A DNA stretch of 64,000 nucleotides, taken from the NCBI GenBank assembly GCA_947495975.1, contig CANMBE010000012.1:26982-90981 (forward strand). The letters run 5' to 3'. Under the pieces are notes generated by a model. The model made no database searches and was not told the origin of the DNA. It worked only from the letters and a program-made list of their open reading frames with translations. A program made the translations under genes and the position numbers. Source of the stretch: Ignavibacteria bacterium. GTDB taxonomy: Bacteria > Bacteroidota > Ignavibacteria > Kapaibacteriales > Kapaibacteriaceae. Numbering within the stretch: position 1 is the first letter of the stretch; the number at the start of each line of letters is the position of its first letter. Shown one piece after another: positions 54,780 through 64,000 of this stretch.

Positions 54780-57700
54780 ATGTTCGGTCGAAACTGTACG
54801 TCAATCATCGTAATATTCATAGCGGCTTCAATTGGCGCGATAGCCCAACTGTCCTTCTCACAAGGGAGTGCAGACGATTTGCGGACGGCCGCAATTGTGC
54901 CTCCCACCGCTGCGGTGATCAGGCCACCGGCGGGTCTGATCGAAATTCTCCGCGCCAATAGTGAAGTACGAATTGTTGTACCTACGGCTGATGGCTCTAT
55001 CACCTTGGTTGGGAAGCCGTTCGATTTGTTTACGCCAGATGCCGTGATGATGAAGCGCGGATATTCAGGTGACGAACTTGTAGAAATGCCTCGACACGCG
55101 CTCATGAGCGGATTTGTAGAGGGTCATCCGGGTTCGTCCGTTTTCTTTGCCGCATTTGAAACGCACGTTATTGCAATGATTGAATTCCGAGAGCCAGGGG
55201 GTAAACGTAGGTTTCTCATTTCGCCCGACACTGTTATTCCCGGCTCAATGGCAAATCACGTCTATCATGAGTCACGTGCTGGTGAAGGTTCTCCCAGGGA
55301 TTGTTACGCAGAAACTTTGCCCAACTATCAGCAGCAAGTGGATTCCATTTTTCAACTCGTACGAAACCTCGATTCGCGCAGTAAGAAAGACGTAGACAGA
55401 AGTCAGGATGCAACGCCATATGCTCTTCAATTTGCCTTGGATTGCACTCTCTCATTCTACACAAATCTGGGGAGCAACCTCACTACCGCAGCCTCCTCTG
55501 CCATCGCTATCACTGGTGCAGCAGCTCTGGTCTATCAGCGCGACGCTAATGTGATGCTGCGTGTGCCGTATCTCCGTGTGTGGACCGTTGCTGACCCATA
55601 TCCGGGAGATATTGGCTCCAAGCTTAACAAGACCCGCGAGCATTGGGAAGCAAACATGACGCATGTCTCCCGATCAATTACATGTCTGCTATCAGGTGAA
55701 GGGGGAGGGGGCTTGGCATGGGTTGGAGTATTGTGTGGTGGCTACGGATACAACGTGAGTGGTGTAGACGGACGGGTGAATTTTCCCGCGTCGGGATATG
55801 TGTGGGATATAGACGTTACTTCGCATGAGCTTGGGCACAACATTGGCTCTTCTCACACACAAAACTGTGGTTGGAACCCACCGATAGATTCTTGTTGGAA
55901 TGCTGAAGGTGGATGTTATGAATCTACGCGTCCACAGCGCGGAACCATCATGAGCTATTGCCACCTTGTGTCCAAAGGCACCGAGCTTCAGTTTCATCCA
56001 CGAGTAGCCTCCCTGTTCAATCGTGTACTGGCAAATAGCAATTGCACAGCCCCCGTACCAAGTCAGCGTGATACAGATGTTGCTGTTGTCAACATCCAGG
56101 TACCTGCGAATGGTGGAGTGATGACGGTTCGACAAAGTTTTACGCCATCAATTCATGTGCGTAATCTTGGACGAGTACAGTTGAACAATGTGCCATGCTC
56201 GTTTACGGTAACAGATCGCAACAATGTTGTGAAGAAAACTGTGAGTGTAAACATCACGCGCATTGATCCTGGTGAAACGCTACGGCTTCAGTTTACAGCA
56301 ATGATATTTGATACTGCGAGTGACTATCTGGCAGTTGCCCGTGTACTGGCAAACAAAGACCAACACGCAACAAACGATATCATGACGCGGCCCTTTGCAG
56401 TAGGCGCTGCAGAGTCTGGGGCAATCGTAGTCGTGTCTCCCAATGGGGGTGAAACAGTTACTGCGGGCACACCCGTGACCGTAAAGTATACGGCTACAGG
56501 TGTTGCTCGTGTGATGTTTGAATTGTCTACTGATGATGGCGCAACGTGGACAACACTGCAACATGAAGTTGATGGAGCAGCTGCAGAGATGCAGTGGAAT
56601 GTGCCATGGTTTCCGTCTTCAAAATGTCGTATTCGTGCTTCAAGTCTTGCCGCAGCGCAGATCAATGATGCATCAAATGCAACATTTACGATTGCCGTTC
56701 CCGTAGACATTCACGCATACGACATTGCAGCGCCAATTGTGAATGCCACAAGTGCATCGCCAATATCACCGAGGCTTGTGATTCGTAATCCTGGATTGAC
56801 TGATGTCCAGAATGTCAATGTCAGGTTTTCAATGCGTTGGGTTCGATCAACAACTCCTTCCGTTGATACGTCGTTTGTCGTGCCACTCGTTAGAGCAGGG
56901 GCAATGGATACCATCTCTCTCCTTGCAACACCAATGCTTGCAAATGGAGTACACGTCATGGAGTTTGTTGTGGCGGCGCCTGGCGATAATAATCCAGCCA
57001 ATGACCGATTTGGTAGAGAGTTCACGTCAACTGGTATTTCTCCACCTTCAGATATTCGATTTGAAGAAGGTCCCTCGCGGATTCTCTTGCAGTGGATGTT
57101 GCGTGAGGATAATGAAAACTATCGTGTTGAACTGTGGCGAGGGAATTCAGTAGATGATCTTCGTCGGATCCGCACATTCAAGCCAAGTGTTACCTCGTTT
57201 GTAGATGACGGACTGATGAACGATACTGCATACATCTATGCGCTGCGCACTGTTGACGGATTGAGACGTAGTGTCTTTTCACCAAACATCGTTGTGCGGC
57301 CTACGGTATATCCTGCCGGTGTGCGGTTATCTGCCCCCTCCTTGATCTCTCCTTCTGACGGGCTCTCTGGGGTACAAGTGCCAACAGATCTTGTTTGGAG
57401 CACGGTAGTGGGGGGTGACCAATATGAAGTACAAGTAGCGGAGGACGCTGCGTTTCAAAACCTAGAGTTTGTCTTTATTGTGCGAGACCCTGGGGCGATT
57501 GTCATTCCTCTCGAAAACAATATTACTCGTAGGTGGCGAGTGCGAGCATTAAACCAAACGTTCAACAGTCCATGGTCTACTATTGCCACGTTCATCACAA
57601 CGCGATCTTGCGCGGGCACAGCGTTAACGTTTAATGGTACTGACCAGCGTGCTACAGATGCAAGCTTCGCGTGGAATGGTGGCCCCGTTACCGTTGAATA

Positions 57701-59753
57701 TTGGACGTACGTAAAGAGGTCAACACTGAAGGCAAGCACAACCTTCATGGTGGGAACGGGTGACAACGCTTCAAACAGATTCCAAGCACACGCACCGTGG
57801 GATGATGGTGTACTCTATTGGGATTATGGAAATGTTGGCGATAAGGGGCGTATTGCAACTGCATTCGGGCCGTATTTCGACAAGTGGGTGCACGTTGCTC
57901 TTGTAAGTGATGGCGCAACATTCAAAGCGATCTACTTCAATGGCCAACTTGCAAACTCCGCTACCGAAGCAAGCGCACCCAACAACCTCACAGAGCTCAC
58001 CATAGGCGCAATGAAGACAAACACCTGGTTCAATGGCACCGTAGATGAATTCCGCATTTGGAGTGTTGCTCGCTCAGCCGAGGAGATTCGTTCTTCAATG
58101 TTCCGTAGACTGCCTGCTCCTGCGGAGAATACAAAGATTGTTGGATGTTGGAGGCTAGACGAAGGAACGGGTACAACATCAAAAGACGCAGTGCGTGCAC
58201 GCTTGTTAACGCTCTCATCGGAATCTATGTGGACACCAAGTGGAGCCTCAGTAACGTGTGAAGATGTAGCTCCATTTGTAACGCCAACATTTCTTTCGGG
58301 CGTTGGAGCCTCACCCTTGCCGCGTAATCATCAGAATGAAGTCTCGTGGACGTCGGTCAATACGCAGCGCGGAACGGTATGGTATGATTTAGAGGTAACG
58401 AATGCCGATGGAAGCAGAGTTGTTTCGCATTTTAATAACATCACGGCAGCGTCGCAGTCAGTTGCAAAGCATGGTCTCTTTGGGCTCCCAGCAGATAGCA
58501 CAATGAATGTGCGAGTGCGAGCTCGCTCTGCATACACACAAAGTCCGTGGCGCCAAGCAGAGATAGTTACACAGTCTCCATGTGAATCACGAGGCGTGGT
58601 GTTCACTGGTGCAGGAGAGAGATTCACAAACACAGAATTTCTCTTTCATGGCAAAGCAGTGACTGTTGAATATTGGAGTCTTGTTAATCCAGATCAACTC
58701 ATGGCGGGTGTTTCCTTCATGGTTGGTGCGCAAGACGATGAATCAAAACGTTTTCAGGCACATGCGCCGTGGGTTGATAAGACATACTACTGGGACTATG
58801 GCAACTGGGGAGAGTCAGGCAGAATTTCAACATCCTATGAAGGCAGTCTCGGCAAGTGGACTCACGTTGCTCTTGTGAGCAATGGATATGACACCATGGC
58901 CATCTATCTCAATGGTGCCCTTGTGAGACGGTCTAGCTTTGCAGATGCACCGGGCATTCTCAAGCAGATCACGATTGGCGGAAATTCGTTCTCTCGTACA
59001 TACCATAAAGGAGCAATGCGCGATCTCCGCATCTGGAATGTGATGCGGGGTCAGCAGCAGATTCTTAATGCAATGCACCAGCGTATTGCAGAGCCCCAGT
59101 CTAACCTCCTTGGAAGTTGGCTATTAGACGAGGGTAAGGGGCAAAGGACTACGGATGTTACAGGCAGGAGTACTGACGCTGTAAGTGGAACGGAAATAAC
59201 TTGGGGAGATGTACCCTCACCCTTGATGCATGCTCCAGCAGTTATTGCGGGCAGGCGCAACGTTCAGCGAGGTGATACGGCGATGTACGTCATGAGGGCT
59301 GCTTCTAACTCAACATCGCAGTGGACAGTGCTCGGCGGTACGCTTGAGAGCTCTGCAGTTACAAATGAGATTGTGGTACGATGGACTGGTGCTGATACTG
59401 TAGGAAAAATTTCTGTTGCGCGAATGTGGTCAAGTGGCTGTAGCGATGTTACATCGTATACCATTAAGCTTCACACAACATTGAAAGTGGATGAAGCACA
59501 CAGCAGTACACTCTCATCACAGATCACGGTACACCCAAACCCCGCGTCTGAAAAATGCTCCATTACGTGGGGTGGAGAGGAGTCTGCTCAGCATCTTGAA
59601 GTGATTGATGCACAGGGGAGAATTCTTTTCGAGCGATCAATGTCAGGTAATGCTGCTCAGATTGATATGCAATCAATTGCGAATGGCACATACACGATCC
59701 GCGTTAGCACAGCGAGCGGAACGTATACTCAGCGATTACTTGTGCACAAGTAA
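54780..59753 (+). CDS. T9SS-secreted reprolysin-type metalloprotease with two LamG-like modules
   Basis: A 1657-aa exported protein. After the signal peptide (IVIFIAASIGAIAQ) and a propeptide-like region comes a zinc metalloprotease domain with HELGHNIGSSH at residues 349-359, the extended zinc motif of M12B/metzincins. Next are CARDB/Ig-like and FN3-like beta domains (~430-960), then two LamG/concanavalin-like modules of about 215 residues. Both modules contain FMVG, FQAHAPW, YWDYGN, KWTHVALVS-like and TIGA/TIGG blocks. The protein ends with a type A T9SS domain (HPNPASEKCSITW, final YTQRLLVHK). The ATG at 54780 has AGGAG 7 nt upstream and replaces an earlier in-frame ATG at 54702. It is divergent from ligA. 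Substrates are unknown. Confidence 0.87.
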   Translation: MFGRNCTSIIVIFIAASIGAIAQLSFSQGSADDLRTAAIVPPTAAVIRPPAGLIEILRANSEVRIVVPTADGSITLVGKPFDLFTPDAVMMKRGYSGDELVEMPRHALMSGFVEGHPGSSVFFAAFETHVIAMIEFREPGGKRRFLISPDTVIPGSMANHVYHESRAGEGSPRDCYAETLPNYQQQVDSIFQLVRNLDSRSKKDVDRSQDATPYALQFALDCTLSFYTNLGSNLTTAASSAIAITGAAALVYQRDANVMLRVPYLRVWTVADPYPGDIGSKLNKTREHWEANMTHVSRSITCLLSGEGGGGLAWVGVLCGGYGYNVSGVDGRVNFPASGYVWDIDVTSHELGHNIGSSHTQNCGWNPPIDSCWNAEGGCYESTRPQRGTIMSYCHLVSKGTELQFHPRVASLFNRVLANSNCTAPVPSQRDTDVAVVNIQVPANGGVMTVRQSFTPSIHVRNLGRVQLNNVPCSFTVTDRNNVVKKTVSVNITRIDPGETLRLQFTAMIFDTASDYLAVARVLANKDQHATNDIMTRPFAVGAAESGAIVVVSPNGGETVTAGTPVTVKYTATGVARVMFELSTDDGATWTTLQHEVDGAAAEMQWNVPWFPSSKCRIRASSLAAAQINDASNATFTIAVPVDIHAYDIAAPIVNATSASPISPRLVIRNPGLTDVQNVNVRFSMRWVRSTTPSVDTSFVVPLVRAGAMDTISLLATPMLANGVHVMEFVVAAPGDNNPANDRFGREFTSTGISPPSDIRFEEGPSRILLQWMLREDNENYRVELWRGNSVDDLRRIRTFKPSVTSFVDDGLMNDTAYIYALRTVDGLRRSVFSPNIVVRPTVYPAGVRLSAPSLISPSDGLSGVQVPTDLVWSTVVGGDQYEVQVAEDAAFQNLEFVFIVRDPGAIVIPLENNITRRWRVRALNQTFNSPWSTIATFITTRSCAGTALTFNGTDQRATDASFAWNGGPVTVEYWTYVKRSTLKASTTFMVGTGDNASNRFQAHAPWDDGVLYWDYGNVGDKGRIATAFGPYFDKWVHVALVSDGATFKAIYFNGQLANSATEASAPNNLTELTIGAMKTNTWFNGTVDEFRIWSVARSAEEIRSSMFRRLPAPAENTKIVGCWRLDEGTGTTSKDAVRARLLTLSSESMWTPSGASVTCEDVAPFVTPTFLSGVGASPLPRNHQNEVSWTSVNTQRGTVWYDLEVTNADGSRVVSHFNNITAASQSVAKHGLFGLPADSTMNVRVRARSAYTQSPWRQAEIVTQSPCESRGVVFTGAGERFTNTEFLFHGKAVTVEYWSLVNPDQLMAGVSFMVGAQDDESKRFQAHAPWVDKTYYWDYGNWGESGRISTSYEGSLGKWTHVALVSNGYDTMAIYLNGALVRRSSFADAPGILKQITIGGNSFSRTYHKGAMRDLRIWNVMRGQQQILNAMHQRIAEPQSNLLGSWLLDEGKGQRTTDVTGRSTDAVSGTEITWGDVPSPLMHAPAVIAGRRNVQRGDTAMYVMRAASNSTSQWTVLGGTLESSAVTNEIVVRWTGADTVGKISVARMWSSGCSDVTSYTIKLHTTLKVDEAHSSTLSSQITVHPNPASEKCSITWGGEESAQHLEVIDAQGRILFERSMSGNAAQIDMQSIANGTYTIRVSTASGTYTQRLLVHK

Positions 59754-59780
59754 CAACGTAAACGGACAGTAAGAACGGGT

Positions 59781-60359
59781 GTGACCGAAATGTCTCTGCT
59801 TGGCAGTGGCGCAAACGCCGATGCAGGCACACAAGGCATGGTTGACGACAAAGAATGTGTACCTTATAGGATGTTTGAGATACCACATGCGTCGTCGGGA
59901 TCAACCAGTGAACGATATGCCAAGATTCTAGAATCTTTGGCCATGATCACTGTTGGTGAAAGCAACCTTATTGCGAACCTTGCCAATACAGCGTCTATCC
60001 TTTATCGTTCCCTGCCAGATGTTCTCTGGGCTGGATTCTATCTCTATGATGGCACGGAATTAGTCCTTGGGCCATTTCATGGTAACCCTGCATGCATCAG
60101 GATAACGATGGGTAGAGGTGTCTGCGGGTACGCTGCCTCAGAACGCATGACAGTCTTAGTGCCGGACGTGCTTGTTTTTCCTGGACATATCGCATGCGAC
60201 GCTCTCACCAAATCAGAAGTTGTTGTGCCCCTTGTACACAATGGTGAGCTCATTGGTGTGATGGATTTGGATAGCCCCTTGCTCGACCGATTCTCAAACG
60301 AAGATGCAGATGGGCTAGAGCGCATTGCTCAATTGTTAATGTCACGAATGCCCGCCTAG
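59781..60359 (+). CDS. Free methionine-(R)-sulfoxide reductase (GAF domain)
   Basis: A 192-aa GAF-domain enzyme of the fRMsr (YebR-like) group, which reduces free methionine-R-sulfoxide. The three redox cysteines are in place: GNPACIRI, GRGVCGYA and GHIACDA. IANLANTASILYRSL and WAGFYLYDGTELVLGPF are family blocks. The N-terminal 30 residues before MFEIPHAS are not typical. The GTG at 59781, ATG at 59790 and ATG at 59868 are all possible; the last gives a standard-length protein. It follows the metalloprotease gene by 27 bp and precedes the lamin-tail gene by 15 bp on the same strand. Confidence 0.87.
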   Translation: MTEMSLLGSGANADAGTQGMVDDKECVPYRMFEIPHASSGSTSERYAKILESLAMITVGESNLIANLANTASILYRSLPDVLWAGFYLYDGTELVLGPFHGNPACIRITMGRGVCGYAASERMTVLVPDVLVFPGHIACDALTKSEVVVPLVHNGELIGVMDLDSPLLDRFSNEDADGLERIAQLLMSRMPA

Positions 60360-60374
60360 AACACACGTGTCTGG

Positions 60375-61961
60375 ATGATCCCCTTCATCCTGCTGTGTTT
60401 TGTTGCAACATGCGCCAACGCGCAACTACTCATCAATGAGATTCACCCAACACCATCTGGCGGCGAGCCTGAATGGATTGAGTGTGTAAACGTTGGCACA
60501 CGATCGATAAACCTGAATGCATGGATGATCTGTGATTCTCGGACATGCGTTACACTCGATGAAGTGATGATTCCGGCAAGGGGCTTTGTGGTTCTCACAC
60601 GAGATACCATTGCGTTAAACGAGTCGCGATGGATTCCAAAAAACGTTGTTATTGTTGAAGCAAATCTGCCCTCGCTCAACAACACCACCGATAGAGTTGA
60701 GATTCGAAACGAGGACTCTGTTTTAGTCGACAGTATGAGTTATGACGCGAGACGACATATTCGTGGTAGAACAATCGAGCGTGTAGGTGAAACATGGGCT
60801 AGTTGTGTAGCACGAGACAGTGCAACATGCGGTGCTTTGAACTCCGTTGTGACCCTCGAGCGTGATGTGCGCTGCTCACAGATAAGCGCGCAGGATGATC
60901 TGATTGTTATTGATGTTGTAAACCACGGACACACTGTACTCGAAGCCACACCAATATTTGTTGACGTTGGTGGAGAGAAGATTCGATTTACAACATCAAC
61001 TCTCGACCCTGGGATGGCCTGGACTGTGCTATTGCCGATACACACCTTGCGGCTTGACCGACAACTGAGATATGAACATGTTCTAGCGTACGCCGAAATC
61101 AATGATGATCGTGCAGAGAACGATTCAGTTGATGCAGATCTGATGTTCCCTCCACTGTACGGCACACTTATGATCAATGAAGTACTCGCAGATCCACAGC
61201 AAGGTTCATGTGAGTATGTGGAAGTATGGAACGGCACCCCCGATACCATTGACCTTGATGGTTGGATTATTGAGGATGCTTCTCATGTGCGCAGCGTTGG
61301 TGTTGGAAAGACCGTTGTGGCACCGCATGGTTATGGAGTGATTGCGGGCGATACGTCAATTCGGAATCGTGTCGGCCAAGATCAATGGACGCTGGCACGT
61401 CCTGCGTTGCAAATCAATAGTACCACTGATCTCATTGTGTTGCGCACGCCAAGCGGGTTTCTCGTGGATAGCATGACGTACGATGAGAAGCTGCATCACT
61501 CAATCATTCCAACTACAAAGGGTGTTGCACTTGAGAAGCGACACACCAACGTTGTGAGTTCTGATCGGTCAGTGTGGACGTCGAGTGGCGATGTGAGTGG
61601 GGGCACACCGGGTCGCATCAACAGCGTGTCTATGAGCGCGTCAAGCAACGCCACAATGCAGGCAGTGCCCAGCCCCTTTTCATCAGATCCCGGTCGCAGG
61701 CTATCGAGCTGCGTTATCACGTGGCAACAGCCATTTGAACAGGCCATCGCCCGGGTCTGTGTATATCGTCCAGATGGGTCATTCGTGGCTGACCTCTTAA
61801 ACTCAGTGTTCATTGCCAGGGAAGGGGGCGTAGCATGGAGTGGTGTTGATTGGCTAGGACAGCGCGTGGCTGTTGGACCCTATGTGGTTGCCATAGAGTG
61901 CGTAGATGCCTCCTCAGCGGCTGTATACCGCGATAGGTGCTTGGTTGTGGTGGGAGAATGA
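60375..61961 (+). CDS. Secreted protein with two lamin-tail domains and T9SS-like end
   Basis: A 528-aa exported protein (signal peptide MIPFILLCFVATCANAQ). Two lamin-tail (LTD) domains are visible: LLINEIHPTPSGGEPEWIE at ~18-130 and LMINEVLADPQQGSCEYVE at ~258-380. Each ends with a VDSMSYD or VDSMTYD strand and a TIER or ALEKR segment. Between them lies a CARDB-like strand region. The C-terminus (GVDWLGQRVAVGPYVVAIE) looks like the FlgD/T9SS type B-style ending. LTD proteins of this phylum are extracellular and often join nucleases or adhesins; no enzyme domain is seen here. It follows the methionine sulfoxide reductase gene by 15 bp. Confidence 0.83.
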   Translation: MIPFILLCFVATCANAQLLINEIHPTPSGGEPEWIECVNVGTRSINLNAWMICDSRTCVTLDEVMIPARGFVVLTRDTIALNESRWIPKNVVIVEANLPSLNNTTDRVEIRNEDSVLVDSMSYDARRHIRGRTIERVGETWASCVARDSATCGALNSVVTLERDVRCSQISAQDDLIVIDVVNHGHTVLEATPIFVDVGGEKIRFTTSTLDPGMAWTVLLPIHTLRLDRQLRYEHVLAYAEINDDRAENDSVDADLMFPPLYGTLMINEVLADPQQGSCEYVEVWNGTPDTIDLDGWIIEDASHVRSVGVGKTVVAPHGYGVIAGDTSIRNRVGQDQWTLARPALQINSTTDLIVLRTPSGFLVDSMTYDEKLHHSIIPTTKGVALEKRHTNVVSSDRSVWTSSGDVSGGTPGRINSVSMSASSNATMQAVPSPFSSDPGRRLSSCVITWQQPFEQAIARVCVYRPDGSFVADLLNSVFIAREGGVAWSGVDWLGQRVAVGPYVVAIECVDASSAAVYRDRCLVVVGE

Positions 61962-62002
61962 CGTTCAAAAAATCGTAATACCTCGATAAAATGAACGTTA
62001 GG

Positions 62003-62010
62003 TAGTTTTG
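62003..62010 (+). promoter_or_regulatory. TAnnTTTG -7 element abutting ppk1
   Basis: TAGTTTTG is an exact consensus match ending 5 nt before the ATG at 62016, with no purine-rich ribosome site, again predicting leaderless mRNA. Confidence 0.6.
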
Positions 62011-62015
62011 TGATT

Positions 62016-64000
62016 ATGGCAACCAAGAAGAACGGCACCGTCCGTACAAAAAAGAAGCAATCAGTTGAGGCTGTGGCATCGAGCTTCGTCGCTGAAAAGA
62101 TAGACCTCGACGATGAGGCGCTCTACCTCAACCGCGAGCTCTCGTGGATTGAATTCAATCGTCGCGTGTTAGACGAAGCTGAGGATGAAACACATCCGCT
62201 CCTTGAGCGAATGAAGTTCTTGGCGATCTTCTCCACGAACCTCGATGAATTCTTCATGATCCGAGCTGCTGGACTTCAAGAGCAGATATACTCTGGTGTT
62301 ACGGATCTTTCGTCGGACGGCATGACGCCCATCGAGCAGCTCAAAGAAATTCGCTCGCGGTTGCTACCGCTCTATAAAAGACAGAGTGCAATCTGGAAGA
62401 AAGATATTGCTCCATCACTTGAACGCGAGGGTGTGTTCATTCATCATTTTGATGCGTTAACACTTGAAGAGAAACAAGAATTTGAGCAAGACTTTGTAGA
62501 CAATATCATGCCGGTGCTTACCCCACTCGCGCTTGATCTCGGTCACCCGTTTCCTCGCTTGCTCAACAGATCACTTACAGTAGCATTTGTTCTCTATGAT
62601 GATACGGATGACACTGAAGACATGAAGGTAGCTGTTGTACAACTGCCATCGGCTCTTCCACGTCTTGTAAAGATCAATCGTACATCAGGACATCACTATG
62701 TGTTGTTCGAAGATATCATACGTGCACATGCCGGCATTCTCTTTCCCGGACTTCGTTTGCAAGAGAGTCACATCTTCCGCGTAACGCGAGATGCAGATGT
62801 TGAGATCGCGGAGGACGAAGCTAATGACCTTATGGCAGCCGTTGCAGAGGGTATACGTCAGCGTCGCTGGGGTACTGATGCTGTGCGAATGGAGATTGGT
62901 TCCGACATGCCAAAGCGCCTTACCGCTTTCTTCACAAAGGCGCTGGAGTTAGAAGCCGCCGATGTGTATGGCGTTGATATTCCGATGAACCTACAAGACT
63001 TTTTTGTGTTGATGCAATTGGACAAGCGTAAGCTCAAGGACGCTCCTTTCAATTCACGTCAACTCGCAGAATTTACCACTGAAGGAACAGATATTTTTGA
63101 GGTGCTGAAGGAGGGAGATGTATTTGTTCATCATCCTTTTGACTCTTTCACCAATTCTGTTGTGCGCTTTATTGAACAAGCAGCGGACGATCCAAACGTG
63201 CTCGCAATTAAGATTACGTTGTACAGAGCTGGTGGACGCTCTTCTGTGATCGATGCGCTAAAGCGTGCAGCAAGCATTGGAAAGAATGTGACTGCATTTG
63301 TTGAACTCAAAGCCCGCTTTGATGAAGAGAATAACATTGCTTGGGCTAGAGCGCTAGAACAGTCTGGGGTGCACGTTGTTTATGGTGTTATGGGGCTTAA
63401 AGTTCACTGCAAGGTTTGTCTTGTTGTGCGCAAGGAAGGCAAGAATGTGCTTACCTATGCGCACGTTTCAACAGGTAACTACAATACTGCAACGAGCCGC
63501 ATGTATACAGACGTTGGTGTGTTCACTGGACGGCAAGAATTTGAGCGAGACTTTGTGCACCTCTTTAATCTACTGACGGGGTATTCGAAACACGCTTCGT
63601 GGCAGCACATCGGCGTGGCGCCGCTGAACATGCGAGAGAAGATCTTGGCGCATATTCAAGGCGAAATTGATCATCAGGTTGCGGGCCGCCAAGGTCACAT
63701 CATTGCGAAAATGAATGCTCTGATCGATCAGAAGATCATTGAGGGGCTGTATGCAGCGTCGATGGCCGGTGTAAAGATCGAGCTCATCGTGCGTGGTGTT
63801 TGCACATTGCGTCCGGGTATTCCTGGAGTGAGTGATAACATTACTGTGCGGAGCATCCTCGATAGATTCCTAGAACACAGCCGCATTTTCTCTTTCCGAA
63901 ACGGTGGAGAAGAGCTGCTGTTTATTTCGAGCGCTGACTGGATGCCGAGAAATATGGAGCGCAGAGTAGAGCTGCTCTTCCCGATTTATGACAAACGTGT
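62016..64000 (+). CDS. ppk1: Polyphosphate kinase Ppk1, 5' part
   Basis: The frame is open from the ATG at 62016 to the end of the window, giving 661 residues; the C-terminal end lies outside. After a lysine-rich N-terminal tail of about 20 residues comes the PPK N domain (YLNRELSWIEFNRRVLDEA, FLAIFSTNLDEFFMIRAAG). Further on are the head domain and the phospholipase D-like catalytic domains with the autophosphorylated histidine H464 (GLKVHCKV) and the second histidine H621 (EHSRIFSF). Their spacing of 157 residues equals that of E. coli H435 and H592. The enzyme makes polyphosphate from ATP at the inner membrane. It is predicted to be leaderless. Confidence 0.96.
   Translation, partial: MATKKNGTVRTKKKQSVEAVASSFVAEKIDLDDEALYLNRELSWIEFNRRVLDEAEDETHPLLERMKFLAIFSTNLDEFFMIRAAGLQEQIYSGVTDLSSDGMTPIEQLKEIRSRLLPLYKRQSAIWKKDIAPSLEREGVFIHHFDALTLEEKQEFEQDFVDNIMPVLTPLALDLGHPFPRLLNRSLTVAFVLYDDTDDTEDMKVAVVQLPSALPRLVKINRTSGHHYVLFEDIIRAHAGILFPGLRLQESHIFRVTRDADVEIAEDEANDLMAAVAEGIRQRRWGTDAVRMEIGSDMPKRLTAFFTKALELEAADVYGVDIPMNLQDFFVLMQLDKRKLKDAPFNSRQLAEFTTEGTDIFEVLKEGDVFVHHPFDSFTNSVVRFIEQAADDPNVLAIKITLYRAGGRSSVIDALKRAASIGKNVTAFVELKARFDEENNIAWARALEQSGVHVVYGVMGLKVHCKVCLVVRKEGKNVLTYAHVSTGNYNTATSRMYTDVGVFTGRQEFERDFVHLFNLLTGYSKHASWQHIGVAPLNMREKILAHIQGEIDHQVAGRQGHIIAKMNALIDQKIIEGLYAASMAGVKIELIVRGVCTLRPGIPGVSDNITVRSILDRFLEHSRIFSFRNGGEELLFISSADWMPRNMERRVELLFPIYDKR

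Overview
The window looks like a chromosomal segment from a Gram-negative bacterium of the Fibrobacteres-Chlorobi-Bacteroidetes group, perhaps near Kapabacteria or Ignavibacteria. Five secreted proteins end in type IX secretion (T9SS)-like C-terminal domains. Promoters match the Bacteroidota -7 element TAnnTTTG. There is a BshC for bacillithiol, a succinyl/acetyl-ornithine type carbamoyltransferase, and a MurE with the meso-DAP signature DNPR. The phylum is inferred from gene content only.

Layout. 1-3432 (+): arginine operon with start/stop overlaps (carbamoyltransferase 3' end, argB, M20 deacylase, argH). 3485-8510 (-): a three-gene operon behind a cobalamin riboswitch at 8579-8767, encoding a secreted beta-propeller, a VPS10/BNR-repeat protein and a PAP2 phosphatase. 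8826-13126: MFS transporter, SurA/PpiD-like foldase, a small protein and a luciferase-like oxidoreductase. 13463-21027: a tRNA-Arg(CCG) gene followed by two tandem integrated elements, each bounded by the same 17-bp copy of the tRNA 3' end. Each element carries one homologous gene pair, a 16-cysteine secreted protein plus a T9SS beta-propeller-like protein, in opposite orientations and with no integrase visible. This is the most unusual part of the window.

21076-39229: housekeeping and accessory genes: an RsmB-type rRNA methyltransferase, an MDR oxidoreductase, a TonB receptor with partner lipoprotein, a DnaQ-UvrC fusion, selU-selD, a TolB-like protein, malic enzyme, PhoD, AMP nucleosidase, dihydroorotate dehydrogenase, Nudix, murE and rpsU. 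39253-46459: a lysine-rich protein, a sugar-phosphate isomerase, TerC, an aldehyde dehydrogenase, a CNNM/CBS protein, an LEA-like lipoprotein and a CrtI-type desaturase that appears to start at CTG. 46456-54710 (-): a truncated 50-aa receiver fragment, bshC, a giant amidohydrolase, a subtilase and ligA. 54780-64000 (+): a T9SS metalloprotease with two LamG-like modules, free-Met-sulfoxide reductase, a lamin-tail protein and the start of ppk1.

Two themes recur. Many genes have TAnnTTTG only 3-5 nt before the start codon, which predicts leaderless mRNAs. The secretome is rich in beta-propellers, two of which sit in the tRNA-borne cassettes and one under B12 control.
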